A stretch of DNA of 64,000 nucleotides. Origin: a virus. This document shows positions 54,201 to 61,564 of this stretch, one piece after another. The notes under the pieces were generated by a model. The model had not been told where the DNA came from. It searched no databases and saw only the letters and a list, made by a program, of their open reading frames with translations. Both the position numbers and the translations under genes were made by a program. The stretch lies in the IMG/VR virus record IMGVR_UViG_3300032291_001296, positions 1 to 64,000 of that record; one strand, given 5' to 3'. How positions within the stretch are numbered: the first letter of the stretch is position 1; every line of letters starts with the position of its first letter.

Positions 54201-55498
54201 TATGGTCTTACTTTATTTAATGTAGATAACACTTTATTCTTAGGAACTACTGCAGCATATTTACCAGCAGCATCTACTGGAATGTCTCCTATTTCTCTAG
54301 TAACATTGTTCATTATTCCTTTTTCAGCAGAATATGAACTTCCTAATATTTTAGGGAACTGAATGTAGTTAGTAGCACTTAATAAAGCAACGTTAGCTGC
54401 AAATGATGAGTTACCTACAGCATCAGCATCAGCATTAATCTTTTCAAGATCAGCACCTACTGGGTCTAATCCATTGTGATTATCTTTATACTCTTGTATT
54501 TTTTTATTTCTAAAATCATTAAGATTTGTATATGCTTCAAATCCTGCTTCACCACTTGTAGATAAACCAGCAACAACAGCTCTATGTCCTTTCTCAAGAA
54601 CATTATATTTTCTTAAGAAAGCATCATTTAATCCTTTTATTTCTTTGTATGCTGTAGAAGATGCATCAAGACCAATCATAGCTTCTTCTGATGCAGCTAA
54701 TGCTTCAGCAGCTTGACCCATAGATAATAATCTAGCAGCACCTGGAAGTGCAGAAAGTCCTTTTAATGCAGCAGAATAAACTCCTCCTGTTAAATAAGCA
54801 CCAGCAGCAAATCCCATATTCTTAACAACACCATCCCATAAGAAGTTACCTGTCATGAAATAATCAGGAGAATACCATTTACCATTCTTCTCTTTATCTG
54901 TATAATAGTTTGGAAGAATATCTTCTGCTTTTCTATTCATTTCATCTAACTGTCTGTTAAATTCATTATCATAGAATGATGCAAATCTACCATCTGCTCC
55001 CCATCTAGCTAATCCATTAACTAACCCAACTGTACCTTGTAAGAATGTTGTACCTGTAAGTAAAAGTCCTTTACCTACACCATTAACCATTTTAGAAGGC
55101 CAACCTTGTCCTTGAGCATACGCATCCTCATTATTATAATCACCAGGAACAAAGTTATCATATCTGTTAGATGACACTTCATCAAGAGTTCTCATTACAC
55201 TTCCTCCATCTTTAGTAGGAGTTGGTGTAAGTAAAAAGTTCTCTAATGATTTTAAATCACCAGTTTCACCATCTCCAGTAATAAGTGGTAGAGTATTTGG
55301 TGGAGTGTATACATTTGGTTTACCTGCATAATTAGGAAGTGGCTCTTGAGGTGTTGGAGCTTTATATCCACCAAAAGCATGTTCCATATACATTCTATCT
55401 AACATAGGAGTTTCTACATTCAATTGTGTAGGAACAGGGTTAACTGGTGCTGCACCATTCTGAGCGATGTCAATTGATTCTAGATTTTTTTCTGACAT
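42206..55498 (-). CDS. 4430-aa virion RNA polymerase fusion (crAss-like)
   Basis: The key evidence is V-G-S-DFDID-K at residues 3486-3490 (D3486, D3488, D3490), preceded by RIPTQKQNSIDSFVIKQFLP and a VVVPSALVKK strand. This is the double-psi beta-barrel metal-binding loop of crAss-like virion RNA polymerases, related to cellular beta-prime DxDGD. Earlier regions are Gly/Ala-rich hydrophobic segments (about 150-260), coiled coils (about 1000-1150), a Pro/Ala/Val linker with paired repeats (VxFDDATPN.L about 1850; FAFDGITPNTI about 1760), and a degenerate zincin-like helix with H2054-E-V-F-E2058. The fused protein is presumably packaged, ejected, and transcribes early genes. The domains outside the polymerase are unassigned. 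Confidence 0.75.
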   Translation of the reverse strand: MSEKNLESIDIAQNGAAPVNPVPTQLNVETPMLDRMYMEHAFGGYKAPTPQEPLPNYAGKPNVYTPPNTLPLITGDGETGDLKSLENFLLTPTPTKDGGSVMRTLDEVSSNRYDNFVPGDYNNEDAYAQGQGWPSKMVNGVGKGLLLTGTTFLQGTVGLVNGLARWGADGRFASFYDNEFNRQLDEMNRKAEDILPNYYTDKEKNGKWYSPDYFMTGNFLWDGVVKNMGFAAGAYLTGGVYSAALKGLSALPGAARLLSMGQAAEALAASEEAMIGLDASSTAYKEIKGLNDAFLRKYNVLEKGHRAVVAGLSTSGEAGFEAYTNLNDFRNKKIQEYKDNHNGLDPVGADLEKINADADAVGNSSFAANVALLSATNYIQFPKILGSSYSAEKGIMNNVTREIGDIPVDAAGKYAAVVPKNKVLSTLNKVRPYLFSPSEGFEEGAQYAVQMGTQDYYNKKYDGKATDWLESIGVGIKEGFTSDEGAKNVLIGGLSGSIMMARGNYMEAKEKAANTAKAVEQFNQYRFSDFTKETIDSVNRGTALQEERERLLKQGNLTESKDKETDYIINYLTPRIKYGRFDLVRADINDQRTLASTDEGFSQLQAEGKALATDTKEAYLARLANFEETANNVKTMYQSLSLRYGGKVNEDGSQMYPPAVIDKLIYAGTKLADYDKRIARVSEKLIGNVDNLDQILSDISEGKKESYEEALAKIKADSKLTSDQKEDLIQALDDSALMTLKRGMFVKEYDEIKKNPENYKEQPVELETIDEGPKETITIKTKNGNRDIEIGTEYVLGKVTEYSAGGKEVYRQPRLTVLGINEDGTIKIKASNGNVRDVSAEEFESYSLTPASLMLTDKKFNYFEKHQNTVFRNYNIKKSNGDPVEGRLEYNNKKDKLTFVYVDENGKVQRTEVWNTMFVAAEGYSGASIRPIGNLTAVQQKAMDEFVSAETTISQKLQTRNRIITDLYENTVKRLEEINKKLENSKEAVQKEQERLEAEIAKESLTKAGKVRKRPTTILKQLTNTLANLRDTVEKENIALREEKAELEATLPFFKEFLDNMETLPQNSVKMIKQLKEDINALEDFIDITNESIKSSDKLLQQIDDMLQKALSIFDDYIKRLKEENPNVPLFLEDLQANVERFLGEEGARMFIENRQGFTEKVIQLESDINDFADELKIPELSKQAESLVKEIADLKIGLDNLIAEQMAKAKILDTFQQFAEDEKAREAEEKRMRDNETLKKNLLGTLTTAIQNFFGKESYEPMAKKDNFSVVGGTKPTNDLVPHQQRVNFFGNKLETFPNKNQLKGMIVTTKTEDDILPGLTENFLQDMAEGERKERAKAEIIYMVVVQDNLDGSFSVVDQNGQPILNDEDKINNAIYQVFPNTDLTATYDGETYSMFRKETEDGSLTEEQESLKQQYKEWSADQLSKVELTADDMQDFSASFGQPQLVTYKDQAGNEVTNKAARTSAQAAGLVTQSGLRKSPVVEVATTGESVSEGSVTFATPTGRVFLRIPGRGLAKLFNRKFTDKEANTIFDVMHQITKNALRDGEINDSSKDLFNWLKSVVYWGIAKDQSGKRKPAGYNNIWFETVKDDNGEPVVKLFMSGLAKDSKEYFDFTPTSLQNNKDAIISLLKEMYNNTDSLRVNSDGWNNPYYEITGIDSEGNPINREWPNYQTYLLSDKAPDANGKLTIARDNKELPLATQFRPITESQPTNRDGIYFTLNSTGRTYVKPEPAVVAVQPVISQDKSTAKEEFAFDGITPNTINNPDLGDIVFTVDEEGNVGLDLEASEDAILELAKKKTAVGKSDEEAQNWAISNLIKAVENKINKPAATQTATEPAPVAPAPVAKPAAAVSDEVVNFDDATPNILETDYGTVMYFANEQGEVDINLDESADAIINLAEQKKVDHNKAANILIKAIEKKIAPQLVQQQVPNLPPVADPAPVVEEEVSDIEGKEEITPEQIEEDDDVTWNTPAKPKSKGSRKLYRLAITNKMDTIVPENWNKVGEFIKKVMPNVPIYRVKNIIQATNGREAWGMFHNAAIYVYENAEIGTAYHEVFEAVWKMFAGPEEKQAILDEFRKRKGSFIDRETGERVEYKYAIADQIKEQLAEEFRDAVLADKLGKPMASKGLIGRMFSELIDFIKGFFTGEKAQTNTKELFAKIGNGYYAQYNPFETKLSYANKGIQDIESAEGDETSEFRLKVKNIPATQLHDIIQHMTYSTLSYLSQTSQSLFEVEKPKKAQLYARLKQEILEDCVLELRDQLYAQVDDKTKTEKEITPEINALKDLFDNIKKDWPAIVEKHEEHLKSYAIEFDENDELNLNDEDNSGKSDYMDARKIDSFRKANRVVKLLLATLPKTKIVKGEIIPEISTVGGVVLMPADQAFVTLMNSLHDSVNVDEMFERLRAMAKANPNFEVLYRRLTGGSSIKEKINWDSLKQHDLQLMTAFWNAMKKQNADVVTVFILPSGEVVIGNSVLSGAARQAKREMINNIIEATRTDNNDYLFYNTKTQKYNPKTITKNIKFNSGQLDQYVAFLQGMGINFIIGDSKKPMTGDQIKNSLNPDQLRLFRKAVEGIQKSLAGLEDVATLSAKTLDIDKRLTQLGTIKAILENPDFESTYFNINGERTQSFIGTNAISSIHDVLSKLSNIRQLNDATKGFSSYSYLLTDVFAKDSSVMLNKMFDLAEDGDGGRIAGTEDLMKPVFIDGTVNEQTGNKKESSKLSAKQRFLQGINLNLGGIYENLVPGDASIEHAIKMHNEDDPFVTEEAFKNGKHLEIFRNYFMAEVALARDGRKVVGDRKSTDLRFFKSILGDKLHNQIMSKTNSKKSAEKLYEDNKKEINAAVNSFIAQDASTTDRVLREFGAVYTTAEGVETEGLSFSEDDVLSKEEYENKLKVLSTNYMIANIEMHKLVYSDPYQYNDELKRIKNFNSPRQALLYGSNKVNSALNEQYNKGFAPGDIGYTDMNVDHFVSTVIDDVFSTADFEEYMKAYEETDGGGLISLKATRVFLLRTGQWNDAKEKQYRYDIAYEKVVKGEGLTEEEKRNQGLVLTDEEKAFNIKKTTDSSGEVRYVGKNPNIRSLYTAIKPIVSGNKVDGQNYNDVVLDKFALVPLSFRIMHELNPDSNAIKMYNKMQRENADYAVYASGRKVGAGEATPLYLPSGEFNEASFKELNNIPFSIMGLQTEVPSKDNPVVTQGSQITKLVTMDFMDAGVPIDFEIKDKKGNVIEDINERFVAWGELKTEAEKEKASPLYKEIANNQRLLEAKIEEGYKTLLKKLGITQGVDENGKATFTILDKDKLIKTLSDEILKREVNDNITDALEGFKSGDVVLEATPAYQQIRNILYSIADKNIASQKITGGMKVQIPSTLLESNRIQGKEFKDKKGNVKYSYTSDILKFYKNADGERVCEIMISRWFDNAQTRNMSDKELLDYLNDTDEGKSILSGIGYRIPTQKQNSIDSFVIKQFLPKDFGDNVVVPSALVKKVGSDFDIDKLSIYLKNVYSDASGKLRMVPFLGYGQQAIDKFKAIAIENNNAEIYKQAKSVNSSKGTYEIFQNIIDSTADDYTRNKWLPIITDWFPEQVQDGQLDADEVQAQLIKTIQEKQGKLEKLTDEALTEVWAEQQAEVWYKQSLENAYIQSLQNLVSHESNFENLIKPNSADEMKNLSIEINEEMGNPEIDYGNVGNMLSRTFMSALRQAFVSGKYAIGIAATGQTNNADNQRVATYIDFDKLKDVDPVDREILGGNPLSNTFATDPNINFEEYNTIVVDGKIRPTLSLIKNKAGKYISDIIGQFIDGYVDISKGPWIMRLGATQNVASTWLFLIKVGVPVNTVAYFMNQPIIKDYLRSLDNNGYTWLFNDGIMNSTLEAYESSIPVKQRPTISGIPSEADLFKMLKYNKAGMKNEMDGIQKLQQQYILKEFIKYSKMASQLFDVVQGSNFDTAVINDPYIVFKKRLQLEKARKSIISSVDKLLSSSFKGVLKDTIFNVRDAFSEILISDKVNVRSVMEEVLTPYVKLSDREFVKVSQKAVNDLFDWAVQTDRNININVANILLGTSTKESAAQQIINFRDSILGNKHKGIAPKEDHPLFNNIILNSIKMEAGIKEGKADNLYIAGRDNKVYDQNLIIYGFEELKKYLDGEGKDLYGKLVRLAVIQSGLTNSPIAFTNLLPYKDFKEIYNQTLSNLENMPNLADFQKLRVFERNNWNNYTIIPFMKAKMLLNKSNYGRGANLYDPNQYFTPGQLKKAMNNGALPMVIGISPFGDGRNDFITYSWEDSIPYAERMKRKKNGDYSHIHKVLLQKVYTKDEKGNPIPLVDVTEKNGKVYVKHIFKAINAWGDSFRAQEYYDYERSSVLDNGYEKVEKATDAQGKQIKSGEVSDNDVVMIYQGISEVIVEPTETVSEKPDSVTQEEWDATTPEEKKTIKDQEDQGCNQ

Positions 55499-55517
55499 TA
55501 TTATAGGTTTTAAATCC

Positions 55518-58106
55518 TTATTGTTGTAATTGTTTTAATTCTTCAAGAGTAGGTTTTCTATTATACAACATTTCAAATATTACTTCATCTGTTAGTCCTT
55601 TCATTGCAGAGTTTATTTTATTTTTTGCAACAAGTCCTCCTTTAGGATATGCAAGATTTTCTTGTATTATTTGTCCAGTGTATGGATCTGTAACATTAAG
55701 TCTTAATGATGACATTCCATTTTGATTAGTTACTACATTTCCTGAAACTCCATAGTGACGAACATTTATAAAGTTTAATGCATTACCCATGAAAGCATTT
55801 GAAATGTTTGTTTTTTTACCATCAAGTGCAGTGGTAAATCCACCTGCTCTTTTTTGTTGTGCTTCTAAATCACGAATTGCTGCAATTTCTGGATCAGGAT
55901 CAAACTTACCTTTAGTTACAGCATAATATTGTTCAGGAGTAATATTGAATTGTACAGTGTTTCCTTTTTTATCTGCAGCTGTAATTTTATATCTTGCTGG
56001 AGCAAACTCAGTTGCTTCAATCACTCTTATGTTAGCATTCTGAATATCTGGTGCTATTGTTCTTAATTGTTCTGAAGTGGCACCTGGAGAAAGTGCTAAT
56101 ACTCCAGATTGACTATCTGCAAGATCTGCAAAGCTTTGAAGAACATTTCCAAATGAAGTTTTCTGAGATTCATTATTTAATGTAATACCATACTCAACTC
56201 CTTGCATAGCTACCACTCTACCTTGAATTAATTTATTTTCTTCATTAACTCTTGCTTCTACAACTTTTTTATAAGGTTGATTTACCTTTTGATTATAGTT
56301 TTGTAGATTAGCAACTAATAACTTTTGTACATCAGTTTTTTGATTTTTATATGCTTGATATAAATAATAGTCTTTTGGAGAAAGTTCTGCTTTTGCTTTT
56401 GCATCATTGTATGTAATTCCTCCACCTCCACCTCCAGTACCACCTCCACTATAAACATTAACGTAGTCTTTAATTTTTTCATTAAATTCTACAAAGTCTT
56501 TAGGAGTGTAAGTAATAGTTGAATTAGGAAAAGTAACTTTAATTGGTTGACCATCTTTTGGAATATACTTTTCAATAGATCCATATTTTTTATCCATCTC
56601 ACTAGCAATTCCTGCAATCATTGCTTGATTAGCTGCAATGTCTCTTCGTTTTTCTTCTGTTTGTACAAAGTGAGCAGCTATAATAGGATCAACAGATGCT
56701 GGATTTTTTTGCCATGATAGTAGTTGCTGTCTTAACCAAGATGTATTTCCTTCTTTATCATAAGATGCCATTAATGCAGCATCACTTTTATCAATAGAAG
56801 ATTTATCTTGTTCAATCTTAAAAGCAACTCTACTAGCTGTAACTTCAGGAAGTTCATTTTGAGGAACATCTACAGGAAGTCCTCCCCATGTAAATGCTTC
56901 AGCAGCTGCTTTATCTTGGTCTATTTTAAGTTTAGCTTTATCTATTTTTAGATCTTCAGCTTTATAATAAAGGTCAGCTTGTTTAAATCTTTCATTTTGT
57001 TCAAATGTAGCTTTCCATTTATCATATTCAATCTGTTTAGTTTCTCTAAACTGTAAAGGTTGTTGAAATGCATTAGTTTCATAACTTGTAACATCTGATA
57101 AACTAGCAAATGTTTGAGAAAAGTTATTAATCCATTTAGTACTATAATATCTTGCCTTAGCAGATTCTGCATCACCTTGTTCAAATGTTTTAGCAACACT
57201 TGAATATTCTTCTTGTACTTCTCTTAATGACTTATCTAATGAATCAACTTGTTGTTGTAGTTTATATTTCTGAGGTGCAGAGTTAGTTGAATCAATAGCG
57301 TTCAATGTCTTTTCTCTTAAGCTTTTTAATCTTTCATAATCTGAAGTGTATGATTTGTTTATATCGCTAACAAATTGTTCAGCATCAGAATTAGCGTAAT
57401 TATATCTACCATCAATTTGCATTGATTGAAAATCATTAGGACTTAAACCAACCATCAATGCTGATTTAATTCTCTCAGGAGTGATACCAGAAACTCTAGT
57501 ACGTGTAATAGCATCTAAGACAATCATGTTACCATTCTTGTCATATTCAAATGCTACATCTCTACCAGTTTCATTCTTTACTAATCCTTTAATAACTTCT
57601 TCTGCATTCTTTTGATATGGAGAATATTGTTTGTATCCACCATTAAAAGTTTTATTGATGTCTTGATTATTTAACCATTCACCAGCTTCTGTTCTAAATA
57701 ACCAATCATGAGAAGCAGCTCCTTTACCTGCTTTGTTAGCAGCATCCATATCTTCTAATCCTTTTCTATAAGTCTTAGCAGATGTTATAGCATTTACAAC
57801 ATTAGGATCTCTAGCTATCTGATTAGTCATTCCGTTAACAGAGTTGACCAACTGAAAATTAGAAAAATCTCCAGCAGCCACTGTAGCAAGATTGTTACCA
57901 AGTTGATTAAGTTTAGATTGTAGATAGGCTTTATCTACATCTCTAATAACATCCAATCCAGCAATATTATCAATGTTAGTCTGTATTTTCTGTATCCCCT
58001 CATCATACTTCTGTTGTTTATATATACCAACCTTAACCATCTCATCAACTGGGATAGTTTGTACATAGGGATTGAACTTAGGGACTGTGTCTGTGTATGA
58101 AGCCAT
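55518..58106 (-). CDS. 862-aa conserved crAss-like virion protein
   Basis: Begins with FNPYVQTIPVDEMVKVGIYK then QQKYDEGIQKIQ, a start I recall from many Bacteroidota phage virion proteins. Mostly helical and coiled-coil through residue 500 (KYKLQQQVDSLDKSLREVQE), then a GGGTGGGGGG linker (about 550) separating a C-terminal alpha/beta part. No enzyme motif. Location between the RNA polymerase and the other giant proteins suggests tail-tube or cargo. Has a full host-type promoter just upstream. Confidence 0.65.
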   Translation of the reverse strand: MASYTDTVPKFNPYVQTIPVDEMVKVGIYKQQKYDEGIQKIQTNIDNIAGLDVIRDVDKAYLQSKLNQLGNNLATVAAGDFSNFQLVNSVNGMTNQIARDPNVVNAITSAKTYRKGLEDMDAANKAGKGAASHDWLFRTEAGEWLNNQDINKTFNGGYKQYSPYQKNAEEVIKGLVKNETGRDVAFEYDKNGNMIVLDAITRTRVSGITPERIKSALMVGLSPNDFQSMQIDGRYNYANSDAEQFVSDINKSYTSDYERLKSLREKTLNAIDSTNSAPQKYKLQQQVDSLDKSLREVQEEYSSVAKTFEQGDAESAKARYYSTKWINNFSQTFASLSDVTSYETNAFQQPLQFRETKQIEYDKWKATFEQNERFKQADLYYKAEDLKIDKAKLKIDQDKAAAEAFTWGGLPVDVPQNELPEVTASRVAFKIEQDKSSIDKSDAALMASYDKEGNTSWLRQQLLSWQKNPASVDPIIAAHFVQTEEKRRDIAANQAMIAGIASEMDKKYGSIEKYIPKDGQPIKVTFPNSTITYTPKDFVEFNEKIKDYVNVYSGGGTGGGGGGITYNDAKAKAELSPKDYYLYQAYKNQKTDVQKLLVANLQNYNQKVNQPYKKVVEARVNEENKLIQGRVVAMQGVEYGITLNNESQKTSFGNVLQSFADLADSQSGVLALSPGATSEQLRTIAPDIQNANIRVIEATEFAPARYKITAADKKGNTVQFNITPEQYYAVTKGKFDPDPEIAAIRDLEAQQKRAGGFTTALDGKKTNISNAFMGNALNFINVRHYGVSGNVVTNQNGMSSLRLNVTDPYTGQIIQENLAYPKGGLVAKNKINSAMKGLTDEVIFEMLYNRKPTLEELKQLQQ

Positions 58107-58113
58107 AATTAAG

Positions 58114-58145
58114 CAAATGTAATATGAATTATTAAATTATCCAAA
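58114..58145 (-). promoter_or_regulatory. host-type promoter in the virion block
   Basis: On the - strand: TTTG (58145-58142), a 20-nt spacer, and TACATTTG (58121-58114). Both boxes and the spacing match the Bacteroidota consensus exactly. The start codon at 58106 is 7 nt downstream of the -7 box. It lies in one of the few gaps (79 nt) of the giant-gene block. Confidence 0.6.
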
Positions 58146-58185
58146 ATTAATAATCAATTCTGGTAATTCTTTATAATTAGATTAG

Positions 58186-61100
58186 TTATAAATTTTTAAG
58201 TGCTCTTACAATAGAGCTATTTTTATTATTCTTTTTAGATACCTTTCCACCATTTTTTGCAGCAATCATTCCTGAAGCAATTATACCTGGTGTTGCATAT
58301 AGTGGAGATGTTGTTCCACCTGCTTCTTGCATTTTATAATATTTTAATTTACCATCAGCATCATAAACAGGAACTTCTTCTATTGTAGACTTACCACCAT
58401 ATATCTGTGGAATAGCTGGTCTATACCCAGGACCTTGAGTATGTATACCGTATGATTGATCATATCCAAATTTTGGAAATAAATTACTACTAGCTAAGTA
58501 TTTATTTTTAGTAGACTCAAATTGTAAATACTTATCAGCAATAGAAGCAACAGCAGCCTGTTGAGTTTCTTTTGTTCTAGATTTAGCTAATGCTTGTTTA
58601 TTCATTTGATCAGCATACAATTGTATATTTGCTAAACGTTCTTGATTAACTTTATTTCTATTACCACCAAATATCTTATCTTCAATAGCTTGGTTAGTTC
58701 TAAACTCTTCAGCATTCACTGCATTGTTTGCTAGGTATTTCTTACCTAATAATCCTGCCATTGCTGCTGGGTTATATCCAAGACTTCTTTCAGCATCTCT
58801 AAAGTCTGCTGTGTTTTGATCTCTTACATTCTGATAGCTTACACGATATATAGGATCTAGATCATATCTCATAGTTTGAACTGGTACAGGCTCTTCTTGA
58901 TTTTGAGCTATAGACATATATTCTCCTGCAAGCTGACGTGGATCAAATTCAAAAGGAAATCTATTTCTATTTAATTGACTAAGCATACCAAATATATCTA
59001 ATGCTGTGTTTCCCTTATAAGGAACTACACCTATTTGAGATTTGTTTGCATTAATTCCTTTATTACCTGTTGCTGTACCTAGAGTATTTAATTTTAAATC
59101 TGGTGCATTTTTGAAATGACTTCTAACACTAGCCATATACTGATCTGTTCTAGGACCATGGTATTCATCTTCATTACTTTGTAATATTTTTGCTACATCC
59201 TTACCTTCTAGAATATCTTGTACAGTAAGACCCATTTCTTTTGCTTTATTACTAAGACCATTTTCTCTAGTGGTTTTTTGAATTGCAGCAAGAGCTTCTT
59301 GAGGAAATGATTGATGATATAATTTTTGAAAACCAAGGGTAGATTTATTTTTCTTACCTTTTGTAGCTTGACTTTCATTATATAACTTTATGAAGTTATT
59401 ATATTGCTCTTCTGTAATACTACCATCTGCAGGAGTAACAGTTGCACTATTCTGAGCTTTTCTTAAATAAGCACCAGACTTACCAACATATGGATTTTCT
59501 ATTTCAGCATCTTTAGTAATAGGATCATAGTCATCTACTATCTTACCCTTACCTAATTCTTCAGCACTAATATTTTTTCCTCTAAGATATGACGCTTCTT
59601 TTTTAACCTCTTGTGTAGCATTCTGTAAGTCAGCCATTTTCTTTATGTAGTTTGCAAATTGCTGTTGTGTATCATCTGCACCTTGTCCCATTGCTTGAGC
59701 AGTGTTCAATAATAGCTTACCCCATTTATTATTAGGATCTGCTTTTTCTGCTAGTTCAGCAGCTTTAAGTTTAGTCTTAGCTGCTTTGTTTTGTGGTGCA
59801 GCAAAGCTAGCTATTATCTTTTTATAAGTTTGACCATCTTTTTCTTTAGCAAGTTTTATAAGATCTGCATCTCCTGTAGCTTCTGCTACATGTTTACTAA
59901 ATGGTATGTTACCAAATATTACAGCTTCTGTAGATGGTTTACCTGTTTTAGGATCTACTGATCCACCACTAGCTAATTGTACAACAGGTTCTTTTGTTTC
60001 AGCTTCTACCTGTGCTTTCATATGTGCACCACTAGCAGCTTGTCCTTCATAGTCTCCTTCTTCATTACCACCATAGCTAATACCAACACCACCTTTATCA
60101 TGAGGTTTACCATGTATCATTACTATCTCACCAGATTCTGGTAAATAAGGATTTTGAGCTATAGTTTCAAGATGTCCACCCCAATGAGTTTGAAGTTGTC
60201 CACCCATAGCATAAGAAGACATTTCTCCACCATTCTCATATGTTTCCATAGCTCTTGCACTAGGAGGAGTGTACTCTCTTAAGTGTCCACCAGCTCTTAG
60301 CATATCAGCATCATGAGGAGGTTTTAATAAGTCTTTCACTTTGTGTTCACCAAATGTAGCAATCACTTGTGGTTGCCAATCATTACTTACCCATCCACTA
60401 TCTAAGTTTGCTCCATTCTCACCAACATGCATTGCATTTAATCCACTAGCAAAACGATTACCAGTACTTAATCTTGAAATATATGAATTGTTTGCACCTA
60501 TTCTACTTTTTTGGAAAGCTTGCTTACCTGGTTCTTTATCAAAGTAACCACCAATCATTGTACCAGCCAATGATCCTACTGGTCCAAATAAACTACCAAG
60601 AGAACCACCAATTTGACTTCCTGCATTATTTCCAAATTGTCCACCTATAAAAGAATCAAAAGGGCTACCTTGTCCCATGTTACCCATGAAGCTTGTATCA
60701 CCACTTCCACTTAATCCAGAATTAGCTTGTCCCCACCATTGTCCAAATCCACCACCATTTGCATATGCTTTAACTTCATTAGGATCTTCTAGATCTGTAT
60801 ATGCAGTGTAATCAGGAGCATAAGTATTTTGTATTTCTGTTGGATTACCACCAACCTTTGCACCATTTTGTCCAAAAAATACATCTGTACCTCTTCCTTG
60901 AGTATAACTTAGTTCATTAGCATTTTTAATATTCCTTCTAGCATCTACTCTATTATATGTATTTTTTGGTTTTTCAGCAAATGCATCTGATACAGCAGCA
61001 TCTTTAATCTTATCACTAACGTTAGCCCAAGTTTCTAATTTTCCAGTTAATTCTTTTTCTGCACTAAGATTTTGTAATCCTTTAACTGTACCAAAAAATA

Positions 61101-61563
61101 CATTTCCAAAACCTTGTGTATTAAATCCTTGACCTTTATTTTGAGAAGCCCCACCATTTGAATCTAAACCAAAAACACCATTGGAAAATTGTGAATTAGG
61201 ATTGTTAGCTGGTATTGGATTTTGTTGTGCCCATTGATTGCCATAGTTTTGCATAGCAAATGGATCACTATTTTGAAACCCACCCATATAATTTAATGAA
61301 GGATTGGAAACATTATAAGCACCAGGTGCAAAATTGTTACTAGGAGCAAAAGTATTTTGGTATTGAGACTGTGGGTTCATTCCCCATTCTTGTACAAACC
61401 CAGGAGTAGAATAGCCAGTCTGTGCTTTACTAATTGCATGCTTTGTTTGCACACCTTTGAATGCTTCAGGATGAGCTTTTTTAAATGCTGCTTCTGTAGG
61501 ATACTTCTTGTAGAACTCCTTTTCAGATTTAACTCCTGCGATTTTTAAGATTTCTGATTTCAT
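58186..61563 (-). CDS. 1125-aa virion protein with KAQ[TN] motifs
   Basis: The N-terminal ~35 residues (KSEKEFYKKYPTEAAFKKAH, then PEAFKG) are a conserved capsid/cargo-associated segment, followed by ISKAQTGYSTPG. A Gln/Asn/Gly/Ser-rich region (45-330) looks disordered. In the middle, ESGEIVMIHGKPHDKGGVGI with GGNEEGDYEGQA resembles a H-D-K-G-G-V repeat module of phage virion proteins. LRKAQNSATVTP is found at about 700 and IAAKNGGKVSKKN near the end. No enzymatic residues identified. Probable internal head or tail-muzzle cargo protein. Confidence 0.65.
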   Translation of the reverse strand: MKSEILKIAGVKSEKEFYKKYPTEAAFKKAHPEAFKGVQTKHAISKAQTGYSTPGFVQEWGMNPQSQYQNTFAPSNNFAPGAYNVSNPSLNYMGGFQNSDPFAMQNYGNQWAQQNPIPANNPNSQFSNGVFGLDSNGGASQNKGQGFNTQGFGNVFFGTVKGLQNLSAEKELTGKLETWANVSDKIKDAAVSDAFAEKPKNTYNRVDARRNIKNANELSYTQGRGTDVFFGQNGAKVGGNPTEIQNTYAPDYTAYTDLEDPNEVKAYANGGGFGQWWGQANSGLSGSGDTSFMGNMGQGSPFDSFIGGQFGNNAGSQIGGSLGSLFGPVGSLAGTMIGGYFDKEPGKQAFQKSRIGANNSYISRLSTGNRFASGLNAMHVGENGANLDSGWVSNDWQPQVIATFGEHKVKDLLKPPHDADMLRAGGHLREYTPPSARAMETYENGGEMSSYAMGGQLQTHWGGHLETIAQNPYLPESGEIVMIHGKPHDKGGVGISYGGNEEGDYEGQAASGAHMKAQVEAETKEPVVQLASGGSVDPKTGKPSTEAVIFGNIPFSKHVAEATGDADLIKLAKEKDGQTYKKIIASFAAPQNKAAKTKLKAAELAEKADPNNKWGKLLLNTAQAMGQGADDTQQQFANYIKKMADLQNATQEVKKEASYLRGKNISAEELGKGKIVDDYDPITKDAEIENPYVGKSGAYLRKAQNSATVTPADGSITEEQYNNFIKLYNESQATKGKKNKSTLGFQKLYHQSFPQEALAAIQKTTRENGLSNKAKEMGLTVQDILEGKDVAKILQSNEDEYHGPRTDQYMASVRSHFKNAPDLKLNTLGTATGNKGINANKSQIGVVPYKGNTALDIFGMLSQLNRNRFPFEFDPRQLAGEYMSIAQNQEEPVPVQTMRYDLDPIYRVSYQNVRDQNTADFRDAERSLGYNPAAMAGLLGKKYLANNAVNAEEFRTNQAIEDKIFGGNRNKVNQERLANIQLYADQMNKQALAKSRTKETQQAAVASIADKYLQFESTKNKYLASSNLFPKFGYDQSYGIHTQGPGYRPAIPQIYGGKSTIEEVPVYDADGKLKYYKMQEAGGTTSPLYATPGIIASGMIAAKNGGKVSKKNNKNSSIVRALKNL

Positions 61564-61564
61564 A

